DNA from: Candidatus Gastranaerophilales bacterium
GTDB lineage: Bacteria > Cyanobacteriota > Vampirovibrionia > Gastranaerophilales > Gastranaerophilaceae
Length of the DNA: 64,000 nucleotides
Direction of reading: 5' to 3'
Assembly: GCA_944324165.1 (NCBI GenBank)
Contig: CALUVG010000003.1
Coordinates: forward strand, 55,914-119,913
Part shown: positions 35,133 through 43,861 of the stretch, piece by piece
Layout: each line of letters opens with the position of its first letter
Position numbering within the stretch: the first letter of the stretch is position 1
The notes under the pieces: generated by a model
What the model was told of the DNA's origin: nothing
Databases searched by the model: none
The model's input: only the letters and a program-made list of their open reading frames with translations
Translations under genes and position numbers: made by a program

Positions 35133-36461
35133 ATGAAAAAAAGTTTGATAAAATATCCGTTTTTAACCAGAGAAGTTGAAGTTTACGAACTCGAAAACGG
35201 ACACAAAATAGTTTTAGCACATAAAGAGGGTGAACTTGTTAATGTCAGCACCTGGGTAAAAACAGGTTCTATAAATGAAGATGACACTAATAATGGCATT
35301 TCACATTTTCTGGAACATTTGATGTTCAAGGGAACACATAAACATAAAGCAGGTGAATTTGACAGAATTCTTGAGGCAAAAGGGGCAATAGTTAATGCTG
35401 CAACATGGAAAGATTATACTTTCTACTATGTAACTTTACCTAAAGGGAAAGATGATAAAGACTTATATCTGGCTATAGATTTACACGCTGATATGATGCT
35501 TGATCCTGTTTTGCCGGAAGAGGAAATAGGGGCTCCTTTTGATCTGAATGATCATACGGTAACAGATAAACGCGAACGGCATGTCGTTATAGAAGAAATA
35601 AGAATGCGTAAGGATCAAAATTGGACAAAAGTTTATAATACCTGTAACTTCAATATGTATACAAAACATCCGTACAAACGCGATGTAATAGGTACACCTG
35701 AAATTATCTCTCAGGTTACGCGGCAGCAAATAATGGATTACTATAGAACTTTCTATTCTCCGGAAAATATGACAACTATTATTGTCGGTGACTTTGACCA
35801 CGAAAAAGTATTAAAAGCTGTAGAAGAAGGGTTTGATTTTAAAGGGCGTGAAAACACTGTTAAAAAAGTTTTTGAATCGGATAAACCAACTGATAAAACT
35901 ATATTTGTAGAAAATACGACTAAATCAAATACAGCATATTTAATGGTCGGTTATCTCGGTCCCAAAGCAAATGCTTTGAAAGAAAATATAGAACTTGATT
36001 TAATCAGTATAATACTTGGGGACGGTACAAGTTCAAGATTGTATCAGAATTTAATAGAAAAACAGCGTGATCCGATTTTCAACTTTGCCGGATGCGAACA
36101 TTATCAATTCAGAGACGGAAATAATTTCTTTATACAGGCAAATTTCAAACCTGAAAAAAAAGATATTGCACTTGAGCTTATAAAAAAAGAAATTAATGGA
36201 CTTTTGGAGAAAAAAATCACACAAGACGAGTTATTAAAAGCTAAAAAGAAAATTAAATCCCGTTTTGCGCAGGAGGCGGAAACAGTTTCTGAGATAGGTG
36301 AAAATATAGGCTATTATATGACTGTGTGTGAGGACTTAAAACTGATTGAAGATTACCTTAAAGATGTAAATGATATTACAATAGATGACTTAGAAAACAC
36401 AGTCAGAAAGTATTTAAATATTGATAATGCAGTGATGTCTTTGCTAATGCCGGAAGGTTAA
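35133..36461 (+). CDS. M16-family zinc peptidase (insulinase/PqqL-like)
   Basis: 442 residues. The inverted zinc motif HFLEH is in GISHFLEHLMFKGTHKH near residue 55, with the downstream Glu in HVVIEEIRMRKDQ. The inactive second half-domain follows with YLGPKANALKENIELDLIS and GTSSRLYQNLIEKQ. No signal peptide is visible, so it is probably cytoplasmic. An AGAGGAAA site precedes the ATG. It ends convergent with the XRE gene, overlapping by 4 bases. Confidence 0.92.
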   Translation: MKKSLIKYPFLTREVEVYELENGHKIVLAHKEGELVNVSTWVKTGSINEDDTNNGISHFLEHLMFKGTHKHKAGEFDRILEAKGAIVNAATWKDYTFYYVTLPKGKDDKDLYLAIDLHADMMLDPVLPEEEIGAPFDLNDHTVTDKRERHVVIEEIRMRKDQNWTKVYNTCNFNMYTKHPYKRDVIGTPEIISQVTRQQIMDYYRTFYSPENMTTIIVGDFDHEKVLKAVEEGFDFKGRENTVKKVFESDKPTDKTIFVENTTKSNTAYLMVGYLGPKANALKENIELDLISIILGDGTSSRLYQNLIEKQRDPIFNFAGCEHYQFRDGNNFFIQANFKPEKKDIALELIKKEINGLLEKKITQDELLKAKKKIKSRFAQEAETVSEIGENIGYYMTVCEDLKLIEDYLKDVNDITIDDLENTVRKYLNIDNAVMSLLMPEG

Positions 36462-36667
36462 TCAAAATCAAAAAAATTTTTGACAGGCACATCCAGTGCG
36501 TCAGCCATAATAAATAATTTGCGAAGACTTATGAATTCTTTGCCTGTTTCAATGCAGGCAACGTGTTCACGCGAAAAATCAAGAATTTCCGCAAGCTGAT
36601 TTTGCGAAAGCTTTTTCTGCTTGCGGTATTTTTTTATATTTGCTCCTAAGAGATTAAGTCTTGACAT
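36458..36667 (-). CDS. XRE-family regulator next to a pilin-like gene
   Basis: About 69 residues from MSRLNLLGANIKKYRKQ at 36667; the longer frame upstream has a hydrophobic, unlikely start. It is a minimal helix-turn-helix protein (KYRKQKKLSQNQLAEILDFS; HVACIETGKEFISLRKLF) ending PVKNFFDFD. No Shine-Dalgarno site is visible. It is divergent from the pilin-like gene at 36734, the same arrangement as the XRE/pilin pair at 20951-22382. Confidence 0.82.
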   Translation of the reverse strand: MSRLNLLGANIKKYRKQKKLSQNQLAEILDFSREHVACIETGKEFISLRKLFIMADALDVPVKNFFDFD

Positions 36668-36703
36668 ATTTTTATTTTGCATCAATAATAATAACAAATA
36701 TGT
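36661..36703 (+). promoter_or_regulatory. Putative promoter/operator of the second pilin-like gene
   Basis: TTGACA (36661-36666) with AATAAT (36684-36689), spacer 17. The inverted arms ACATATTT (36664-36671) and AAATATGT (36696-36703) enclose the -10 region and could be a divided operator for the divergent XRE protein. Confidence 0.45.
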
Positions 36704-36733
36704 AAGGTGATACATTACAAAATGGAGGTATAA

Positions 36734-37375
36734 ATGAAACATTCAGCATTTACATTGGCAGAGGTATTAATAACCCTTGCGATTATCGGAATTGTTGCAG
36801 CATTGACGCTGCCGAATTTAATTTATTCTTATAAAAAACGTGTAATAGAAACGCGTCTGGTACATTTTTCATCAATGTTCAGACAGGCAATACAAATGGC
36901 TGAAGCTGAACACGGTGAGACTACAACCTGGGATGGCTTTCAGATCGAGAACGCAGATGCTATGCTTGAATCCTATAATAAATATCTAAATAAATACATA
37001 AAAACAGTAGAATACCATAAAACTCCCAAAGGAGTGGCTTTCGCACTGCCCAACGGTTCAGGATTTCACTATCGTAAAAATCTTGATACCGGAACATGGC
37101 GCGGCAATTTATATCTAACTTTTTGCGTGCACTATGATGCCTGTAAAAACATGGATGATTCTGTTTTGGCAAGTCGTGTATATGATGGCAAAGAAAAGTT
37201 TCACTTTAATGAGGTTGGAATACCAATTACCGTATCTCAAGAGCCAGATGATCCTTATAGAGAAATGACCCGTGACGAATTAATAGAAAACTGTAAAAAT
37301 TCTCATTTTAAATGTGTTGGTTTAATTCAGAATGATGGTTGGAAAATAAAGGACGACTACCCTATAAAACTTTAA
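36734..37375 (+). CDS. Type IV pilin-like protein (short leader)
   Basis: 213 residues with TGGAGG upstream. The leader is only five residues (MKHSA) before FTLAEVLITLAIIGIVAALT, then a helical stem (RLVHFSSMFRQAIQMAEAEH) and a globular part with Cys residues (TFCVHYDACKNM; IENCKNSHFKC). This is the uninserted form, useful for comparison with the pilin-like genes at 21387, 42571 and 62689. Cleavage would be at Ala-Phe. Confidence 0.9.
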   Translation: MKHSAFTLAEVLITLAIIGIVAALTLPNLIYSYKKRVIETRLVHFSSMFRQAIQMAEAEHGETTTWDGFQIENADAMLESYNKYLNKYIKTVEYHKTPKGVAFALPNGSGFHYRKNLDTGTWRGNLYLTFCVHYDACKNMDDSVLASRVYDGKEKFHFNEVGIPITVSQEPDDPYREMTRDELIENCKNSHFKCVGLIQNDGWKIKDDYPIKL

Positions 37376-37385
37376 CATTGTAAGC

Positions 37386-37410
37386 GGGGCGGCGATGAAA
37401 TCGCCGCCCC
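37386..37410. terminator. Hairpin between convergent genes
   Basis: GGGGCGGCGAT and ATCGCCGCCCC, an 11-pair perfect stem with a three-base loop, lies between the pilin-like gene and the TPR gene. T-richness on either side is modest; it may serve both strands. Confidence 0.7.
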
Positions 37411-37417
37411 TAATTAT

Positions 37418-38332
37418 TTACCTCATTTCAGCCTGAAGTTTTTTCAGGCTGATGGATAAAGTTGAACGGTTTTGCATGGCAAGTTTCAAATATTCTTTGT
37501 ATTCCTCTTCTTCACCCAGCATTTTTGCAAGCTGTGCATGAATATAATAAAAATCACCTGTATTTGCCCCTTGATCTTCTGCAGTTTCCATAACCTCTTC
37601 AGCCTCGTCCAATTGTCCTTGTTTAGCAAGAATTTTTGCGTAAACTACATATGCATCATAGTCTTTCGGGTTGTATTCAAGTGTTTTTTGAAGGTTTTCA
37701 ATTGCACGGTCATAATCACCGCGTTCATAATCTATTGATGCCAGATTAAAATATGCCCAGCTGTATTCAGGTGATATTTCTAAAACTTTATTGAATTTTG
37801 CCTCCGCACCATCTAAATCGCCTTTATCTTTTAAGATGTTTCCGATATAAAAATGAGCATAAATATCTTCATCATTCAATTCTACAGTGCGCTCAAAATA
37901 ATATTTAGCCCCGTCATATTTGCCTTCTTTAAAGTAACATAATCCTATACTGAAATAGGCGTTTGAATCATCTTTATCATATGTTAAAACAGTTTCAAAA
38001 CAATCAACGGCTTCTTCATACATTTTTTTGTCCATATAAACAAGCCCGAGATTATAATGCGCATCAGCTTCTTCCGGTGAAATTTCAATTGCTTTTTTAT
38101 ATGCGTCAACAGCCTTATCCAATTCTTTTAATTTTTCGTATACAATACCCAGATTGTAATAAATTCCGCTGTCATCTTCAAAAAATTTAGAAAGATATAA
38201 AAAATGCTGCAATGCCTCTTTAGGAAACCCCGAATCTAATAATAGCACTGCAAGCTGTCTGCGCGCCTGAAAATTTGAATGGTCTTCCTTTAGAATATTT
38301 TGTAACTCTTCTATCTTATCTAATTTGGACAT
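37418..38332 (-). CDS. Tetratricopeptide-repeat protein
   Basis: 304 residues, nearly all TPR units (GIYYNLGIVYEKLKELDKAV, DAYKKAIEISPEEADAHYNL, SNAYFSIGLCYFKEGKYDGA). No signal peptide or enzyme domain. The last 40 residues are a charged helix (LGEEEEYKEYLKLAMQNRST). Probably a scaffold; partner unknown. It is monocistronic and divergent from the exported protein at 38436. Confidence 0.9.
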   Translation of the reverse strand: MSKLDKIEELQNILKEDHSNFQARRQLAVLLLDSGFPKEALQHFLYLSKFFEDDSGIYYNLGIVYEKLKELDKAVDAYKKAIEISPEEADAHYNLGLVYMDKKMYEEAVDCFETVLTYDKDDSNAYFSIGLCYFKEGKYDGAKYYFERTVELNDEDIYAHFYIGNILKDKGDLDGAEAKFNKVLEISPEYSWAYFNLASIDYERGDYDRAIENLQKTLEYNPKDYDAYVVYAKILAKQGQLDEAEEVMETAEDQGANTGDFYYIHAQLAKMLGEEEEYKEYLKLAMQNRSTLSISLKKLQAEMR

Positions 38333-38435
38333 ATTTGAATTTTAACAATATTTTGACACATTTGCAACCTATTGCAAAAACTTCATCTTTTGGAGTAAAA
38401 TATATATGGTCAAAATGACAACAGGAGAGTATTTT

Positions 38436-39122
38436 ATGAGAATGAAAATTTTAACAATAATATTGGCAATGTTTATGCTTATACAGACTGTAGTAGCAGT
38501 ACCTTTTAATGCTAATGCAAAAACAAAACGTATTCCGGCAGGTACAAAGTTTGAATTAAAATTACTAACCCCGATAGGTTCAGCCCCTGAATATCAGGGA
38601 AAAGAGTTTCAGGCTGTTCTGATGACAGATCAGACTTCTGATACGGATGTTATTTTGCCGATGGGGTCACTTGTCAGAGGCAGTATTGTAAAAATAGTCC
38701 CTTCAAAAAGATTTTCAAAAGGCTCTGTTATGTATTTGAACTTTGACCACGTTGTAACACCGAATGGTCGCCAACTACCAATTTCAATGTCTGTTGTCGG
38801 CAGAACAGAATTAACCTATGACGGCGGTTTGACAGCGTCAAAAGGTTATGGTGATGCACTTTCTCAAAATTGGGAAAAGACAAAAGAAATAGCAAAAACA
38901 GCAACAGATTGGGGCAATGATACTTTTGAAGATGTTGCAGGCGGATATTTTAGAATTCTGACTCTTCCGCTTTCAGCCATAGGCGGCGGTATCGGCGCAG
39001 GTGCATATTACGTTTATGACGGCGTTGCCGATATGATAAGAAAAGGAAAAGATATTTATTTAAATAAGGGTGAAACTATAAAGGTAATCCTTGTTGATCC
39101 TATTGATGTACCGGTAATATAA
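38436..39122 (+). CDS. Exported protein, unknown
   Basis: About 228 residues from MRMKILTIILAMFMLIQTVV at 38436, which has AGGAG; an in-frame ATG at 38406 lacks a site. Signal peptide, cleavage probably near residue 30. The mature part (RIPAGTKFELKLLTPIGSAP; VILPMGSLVRGSIVKIVPSK) resembles a beta-rich domain that recurs in Melainabacteria envelope proteins. A Gly-rich hydrophobic stretch near the end (LSAIGGGIGAGAYYVYDGVA) may touch the membrane. It is 20 bases from proS. Confidence 0.75.
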   Translation: MRMKILTIILAMFMLIQTVVAVPFNANAKTKRIPAGTKFELKLLTPIGSAPEYQGKEFQAVLMTDQTSDTDVILPMGSLVRGSIVKIVPSKRFSKGSVMYLNFDHVVTPNGRQLPISMSVVGRTELTYDGGLTASKGYGDALSQNWEKTKEIAKTATDWGNDTFEDVAGGYFRILTLPLSAIGGGIGAGAYYVYDGVADMIRKGKDIYLNKGETIKVILVDPIDVPVI

Positions 39123-39142
39123 ATAGTAAGGAAAATAAAATT

Positions 39143-40879
39143 ATGAAAATGTCAAAATTGTTTGTTCAAACACTTAGAGAATTCCCTTCTGATGCGGAAG
39201 TCGTTTCTCATAAAATGCTTGCGCGCGCAGGTTATATAAGAAAATTAACAAGCGGTGTTTATAACTTTTTGCCTCTGATGTGGCGAGTTTTGAAAAAGGT
39301 GGAAACAATAGTTCGTGAAGAGATGGATGCCGCCGGTGCTCAAGAACTTTTAATGCCGTTTGTACAGCCAAAAGAATTGTGGGAAGAATCAGGCAGATGG
39401 GATGCTTACGGTAAAGAATTAATGCGGCTTAAAGACAGGCATGACCGTGTTATGTGTCTTGGACCTACTCACGAAGAAGTAATTACTGCAATTGCACGTG
39501 ACGGTCTGAAATCATATAAACAGATGCCTGTAAATTTATATCAAATTCAATCAAAATTTCGTGATGAAGTAAGACCCCGTTACGGACTTCTTCGCGGACG
39601 TGAATTTATTATGAAAGATGCATACAGTTTTGATGTTGATGAAGCCGGACTTGATAAAGAATATGAAAACATGGCTCGTGCATATAAAAGAATTTTTGAC
39701 CGCTGCGGACTTGCCACTAAAATGGTTCAATCTGACTCAGGTGCGATCGGCGGCAGCGTAAGCCACGAATTTATGGTTATTACAGATACAGATGCAGGCG
39801 AAAATGATGTTTTCTATTGTGATAACTGTGATTATTCTGCAAATTCTAACCATGCAGTTTCTAAATTGCCTGAAGCCGTTGTAGATGGTAAAGAATATTT
39901 TACGCAAACTAAAGTTATGGATACGCCAAATACTCATTCAATTGAAGAATTGTCTGCGTTTTTAAATATCCCTTCAACATTAATTTTGAAATCGCTTGTT
40001 TATATAGTGGATAAGAAACCTGTAATCGCATTGATACGTGCTGATAAAGCTGTTGAAGAAACTAAGTTAATGAATGCTGTTGGCGGTATTGATATCAGAA
40101 TAGCCTCATCTGCGGAAATTGCCGAACTAATGGCTAATCACGGATTTGATGCCGTTCCGGGATTTATCGGTCCTAAAGGAATGGATGATATTCAAATTAT
40201 TGCTGATGAAACAGTTAGAGACATGAAAAATTTTGTTGTAGGTATTAATGAAACAGATAAACATCTTGTTGGGGCTAATCTTGAAGATTTTGGAATAAAA
40301 GATTTAAAATACGCTGATATCAGACTGGTACAGCGCGGTGAATTTTGTCCTGAATGCGGCAGACCTCTTCTTGTCACACGCGGTATTGAAGTTGGTAATA
40401 TATTTAAATTAGGTACTAAATATTCAAAACCAATGAACGCTGTCTATACGGATGTTGACGGTAAAACAAAACCTTTTGTAATGGGTTGTTATGGTATCGG
40501 AATTTCAAGGACAGCAGCTGCTGCTGTTGAAGCTCATTACGATGAACACGGAATTAAATGGCCAATTTCAATTGCGCCATATCATGTAACAATAGTTCCT
40601 GTTAATATTCTGGATGAACTCCAGATGAAGATAGCAAATGAATTATACGAAAAGTTGCAAAATGCCGGCGTTGAAGTTGTAATTGATGACAGAGATGAAC
40701 GTGCCGGTGTTAAATTCAAAGATGCTGATTTGATAGGATTTCCTTACCGTATAACAGTCGGTAAAACTATTAACGAAGGTCTTGTTGAATTTAAAACACG
40801 TGAAACCGGTGATATTGAAAAAATTACACCGGAAAAAGCAGCGGAAAAAATGATAGAAATAGTTAAAAATATCAAGTAA
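39143..40879 (+). CDS. proS: Prolyl-tRNA synthetase
   Basis: 578 residues, the bacterial type with an inserted editing domain between the class II motifs. Motif 2 is in RDEVRPRYGLLRGREFIMKD, motif 3 in GCYGIGISRTAAA, and the anticodon-binding domain starts IAPYHVTIVPVN. It attaches proline to tRNA-Pro. Stop and radA start are 5 bases apart, so the two are co-transcribed. Confidence 0.97.
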   Translation: MKMSKLFVQTLREFPSDAEVVSHKMLARAGYIRKLTSGVYNFLPLMWRVLKKVETIVREEMDAAGAQELLMPFVQPKELWEESGRWDAYGKELMRLKDRHDRVMCLGPTHEEVITAIARDGLKSYKQMPVNLYQIQSKFRDEVRPRYGLLRGREFIMKDAYSFDVDEAGLDKEYENMARAYKRIFDRCGLATKMVQSDSGAIGGSVSHEFMVITDTDAGENDVFYCDNCDYSANSNHAVSKLPEAVVDGKEYFTQTKVMDTPNTHSIEELSAFLNIPSTLILKSLVYIVDKKPVIALIRADKAVEETKLMNAVGGIDIRIASSAEIAELMANHGFDAVPGFIGPKGMDDIQIIADETVRDMKNFVVGINETDKHLVGANLEDFGIKDLKYADIRLVQRGEFCPECGRPLLVTRGIEVGNIFKLGTKYSKPMNAVYTDVDGKTKPFVMGCYGIGISRTAAAAVEAHYDEHGIKWPISIAPYHVTIVPVNILDELQMKIANELYEKLQNAGVEVVIDDRDERAGVKFKDADLIGFPYRITVGKTINEGLVEFKTRETGDIEKITPEKAAEKMIEIVKNIK

Positions 40880-40884
40880 AAACA

Positions 40885-42258
40885 ATGGCAAAAGTCAAAT
40901 CAAAATGGGTATGCACTGAATGTGGATATGAATCTGCCGGATATCTGGGAAAATGTCCGGAATGCGGGTCATGGGGTACTTTTCAGGAAGAAATTCAATA
41001 TGCTGCTAAACCTGTGGTAAATACATCTGCAGTGAATGAATTTGTTAATACAGAAAAACCGTCCCTGCTAAAAGATATTCAAATTGGTGAAGAAGTTCGT
41101 GTAAGTACAAATATTTCCGAATTTGACAGAATTTTGGGCGGCGGATTGGTACAAGGGTCACTTGTACTGATAGCAGGCGATCCGGGCATTGGTAAATCAA
41201 CAATACTTTTGCAAACCAGCGGCGAACTTTGTAAAAATAACAAAAAAGTTCTTTATGTGTCCGCAGAAGAAAGCGCGAGCCAGTTGAAACTTCGCGCTCA
41301 AAGATTGAATATAAATTCTGATAATTTGTTTGTTTACCCGCAAACAAGCATGGAAAATATTAAAACAGAGATTGAAGAGATTTTGCCTGATATCGTGGTG
41401 ATTGACAGTATTCAGGCGATTTATTCTCAAGGGGTTGCAAGTTCTGCCGGCAGCGTTTCCCAAATCCGTGAGTGCTGTAATCTTTTGATGCATATTGCCA
41501 AAACAAAGAATATTACGGTTGTTGTAATAGGACATGTGACAAAAGACGGAAATATTGCCGGTCCTAAAGTGCTTGAACACATGGTTGATACCGTAATTTA
41601 CTTTGAGGGGGATAAATATAAATCCTATAGAATGCTTCGTGCAATGAAAAATCGTTTTGGCAACACATCTGAGGTTGGAATTTTTGAAATGCATTCGGAT
41701 GGGTTACGGGAAGTAAAAAATCCTAATGAACTGTTTTTAAATGAACGTTCACAGGTTGCAGTGCCAGGGAGTGCAATTATTGTTACTAACGAGGGCACAC
41801 GTCCATTGCTTGTGGAAGTTCAGGCACTTGTAGGTACAACTCCGTATCCAACCCCTCGTCGTGTTACAAATGGAGTGGATGCAAGCAGGCTTCTGCAAAT
41901 TCTGGCTGTGCTTGAAAAACGTGTGGGGTTAAATCTTTCAAAACAAGATGTGTACGTTAATATTATGGGCGGGATTGAGGTTGATGAACCTGCGGCTGAC
42001 TTGGGAATTGCACTGGCAGTAGCAACCTGCGCAAGAGATGTTGTGGTAGACAGTCAAACGGTTATTATTGGCGAAATTGGTTTGTCTGGAGAAATACATC
42101 CTGTTAATAACATAGAAAAAAGATTAAATGAGGCTGCAGCATCCGGATTTAAAAAGGCCATAATTCCATTTGCAAACAATACAGAATTCGATAAAATTGA
42201 AATAGTACCTGTAAAACGTCTGATAGACGCAATAACGGCTTGTGTTGCTCCTGCATAA
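40885..42258 (+). CDS. radA: DNA repair protein RadA (Sms)
   Basis: 457 residues. The N-terminal zinc finger CTECGYESAGYLGKCPECGS is complete; Walker A is GDPGIGKST; the RadA-specific KNRFG motif is present (KNRFGNTSEVG); the C-terminal Lon-like domain contains GIEVDEPAADLGIALAVAT. It is a RecA-type branch-migration helicase used in recombinational repair. Confidence 0.96.
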   Translation: MAKVKSKWVCTECGYESAGYLGKCPECGSWGTFQEEIQYAAKPVVNTSAVNEFVNTEKPSLLKDIQIGEEVRVSTNISEFDRILGGGLVQGSLVLIAGDPGIGKSTILLQTSGELCKNNKKVLYVSAEESASQLKLRAQRLNINSDNLFVYPQTSMENIKTEIEEILPDIVVIDSIQAIYSQGVASSAGSVSQIRECCNLLMHIAKTKNITVVVIGHVTKDGNIAGPKVLEHMVDTVIYFEGDKYKSYRMLRAMKNRFGNTSEVGIFEMHSDGLREVKNPNELFLNERSQVAVPGSAIIVTNEGTRPLLVEVQALVGTTPYPTPRRVTNGVDASRLLQILAVLEKRVGLNLSKQDVYVNIMGGIEVDEPAADLGIALAVATCARDVVVDSQTVIIGEIGLSGEIHPVNNIEKRLNEAAASGFKKAIIPFANNTEFDKIEIVPVKRLIDAITACVAPA

Positions 42259-42329
42259 AGTAAGGACTTGAAAAATTTCAGGTGATATGTAATAATGGAA
42301 GAATAAAAATACAAACAAGAGGAGTTTGG

Positions 42330-42479
42330 ATGACTGGAAAGCTGGCAAAAGAACAAAAACATAATACAGGTTGGAATTTTGACCGTTATAATGATGAATT
42401 TGTTCTGTATGCTCATACAGTCGGTTGGGCATACTTGCCCAACAACAAAAATTTCCGCCTTGCGGGATCTCTTTGTTAA
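42330..42479 (+). CDS. Small ORF partly made of repeat sequence
   Basis: 49 residues (MTGKLAKEQKHNTGWNFDRY...) with AGAGGAG six bases before the ATG at 42330. The last 19 residues come from a stretch with an inverted repeat GTTGGGCA/TGCCCAAC (42423-42442), probably an inserted palindromic element. No domain recognised. The rest of the gap to 42570 consists of GCACTA and GACGCTAAGAC-type short repeats. It may be a real small protein with a repeat-derived tail, or chance. Confidence 0.4.
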   Translation: MTGKLAKEQKHNTGWNFDRYNDEFVLYAHTVGWAYLPNNKNFRLAGSLC

Positions 42480-42570
42480 AGGCACTAGGGCACTAAGGAG
42501 TTAATAAAGACGCTAAGACTTTAAGACGCTTAGTACAAAACAGAATTATAAAAAAGAAAGGTAAAAAATT

Positions 42571-43743
42571 ATGAACCAGAAAACCAATTTGACAAAAATT
42601 ATTAATCAGAACGAAATTAATCACGTAGCGACAGAGCCATTATCATGTCCTCCCCTCGAGGGAGGACCGGAATTTTTAATTCCGAGGAGGGGGCGTAAAC
42701 GCGTAGCGTTTACGTTAGCAGAGGTGCTAATAACATTGGCGATTATCGGCGTGGTGGCGGTGCTGACAGTACCTGCATTAATCCAGAATTACAATGCAAA
42801 GGCATGGGAAACCGCACAGAAGGTGTTCACAAAGCGTCTTGAGGTGGCAACCCGTCAGATGAATACCGAGGAAAAATTGGCTGGGTATTCAAATACCATG
42901 GACTTCGTAAACGAACTAAAGAAATACATAAAAATAACAAGAGTATGCGACAACAGCAATATTACAAAATGTTTTAATAAAGAAGTAATCTGGAACGAAG
43001 GTGAAGACCCGATTGACATGTCCACAATAAGAAATGCAGCAAGTTTAGGTCAAGATGATTGGGATACAGATACAGTTGCAGTTCAATTTGCAAACGGTGT
43101 AAATGCAATTATTGCTTACAATCCAAACACAACACAGGAACCTTTTAATAATCAGTTTGCGGCGACTTCAGCAAGCATGGCAATATTGTACGATGTATCG
43201 GGAAATAAGAATCCAAATACAAACGGTAAGGATATAGGCAAAATAAACGTAGAAAATCTTGCAGGTGTAACGGGTTGTATGATAGATCCGAACTTAGTAG
43301 GCGGCATGTGTATATCACAGATATTAGGACCACAGAATGGCGGATTTGGACCACTAACAAAAGCAGAATGTGAGGCACAAAAAGGAGACTTAGGTATAAG
43401 TGCTTGTAATTATGACAATGATTATTGGGCTGGTGCAGTAGCAAAATGCGGAGGTACAAGTAAAATGCCAACAATGGAACAGCTGGGACAATTAGCCGGA
43501 TATTTATACGACACAGACAGTATAGGAGCTAAAAATGATTATACTGGCGCAATAAACACAACCAAAGCTGCCCAATTTTTCACCGCACTACCATCTTCTA
43601 GTGCGTTCTATATTTGGGCAGGGGAGGAGTATAGTCAGCAGCATGCATACTGGCGCGGCTTTAATCCTACTCGTACGAGCTGGAACCGCGGTAGCCGCTT
43701 CGCTGATGACAAGATCGCGATATGCTTAGGTGATTCCAATTAA
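42571..43743 (+). CDS. Long pilin-like adhesin with lectin-like C-terminal domain (paralogue 1)
   Basis: 390 residues with AAAGGT upstream. The leader of about 48 residues includes a palindromic insertion (NHVATEPLSCPPLEGG, then FLIPRRGRKR) just before the processing site VAFTLAEVLITLAIIGVVAV. A conserved stem follows (RLEVATRQMNTEEKLAGYSN). The C-terminal half has KMPTMEQLGQLAGYLY and WAGEEYSQQHAYWRGF, resembling the DUF1566/Lcl-type C-type-lectin fold. Most of the first 235 residues match paralogue 2 (62689-63888); the last 150 have diverged. Likely presented on a filament or at the surface, binding an unknown ligand. Confidence 0.88.
   Translation: MNQKTNLTKIINQNEINHVATEPLSCPPLEGGPEFLIPRRGRKRVAFTLAEVLITLAIIGVVAVLTVPALIQNYNAKAWETAQKVFTKRLEVATRQMNTEEKLAGYSNTMDFVNELKKYIKITRVCDNSNITKCFNKEVIWNEGEDPIDMSTIRNAASLGQDDWDTDTVAVQFANGVNAIIAYNPNTTQEPFNNQFAATSASMAILYDVSGNKNPNTNGKDIGKINVENLAGVTGCMIDPNLVGGMCISQILGPQNGGFGPLTKAECEAQKGDLGISACNYDNDYWAGAVAKCGGTSKMPTMEQLGQLAGYLYDTDSIGAKNDYTGAINTTKAAQFFTALPSSSAFYIWAGEEYSQQHAYWRGFNPTRTSWNRGSRFADDKIAICLGDSN
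42620..42713 (+). repeat. Palindromic repeat B in the leader of a pilin-like gene
   Basis: Three consecutive palindromes: CCTCCC-TCGA-GGGAGG, CGGAATTTTTAATTCCG and GTAAACGC-GTA-GCGTTTAC. The same element, with an extra palindrome inserted, lies at 63719-63856. It encodes the leader residues that processing would remove. Confidence 0.8.
43639..43728 (+). other. Candidate DGR-type variable region of paralogue 1
   Basis: Thirty codons from CAG CAT to the TTA near the stop. Many end in C or T in otherwise varied sequence (CAT, GGC, AAT, CGT, AGC, AAC, CGC, GGT, AGC, CGC, TTC, GAT, GAC). It aligns without gaps to 62698-62787 in paralogue 2, differing at most positions while Trp, Tyr-Ala, Phe and Pro-Thr stay. 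No template repeat was found in the window. Confidence 0.45.
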
Positions 43744-43765
43744 GAGGATTTTGTCCTCTTAATTG
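43737..43765. other. Hairpin across the stop codon of paralogue 1
   Basis: CAATTAAGAGGA and TCCTCTTAATTG, a perfect 12-pair stem with loop TTTTG. It includes the TAA stop at 43741-43743. A matching hairpin spans the stop of paralogue 2. It has no T run, so it is a poor terminator. Confidence 0.7.
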
Positions 43766-43861
43766 AAGGCATGCTCGCTGAAATTTATAAAATAAAGAAC
43801 TGACACACTTATTTATTGTATATCAGTTCTTTTTCGTATATTAAAGAAAGGAATTTTTAAA

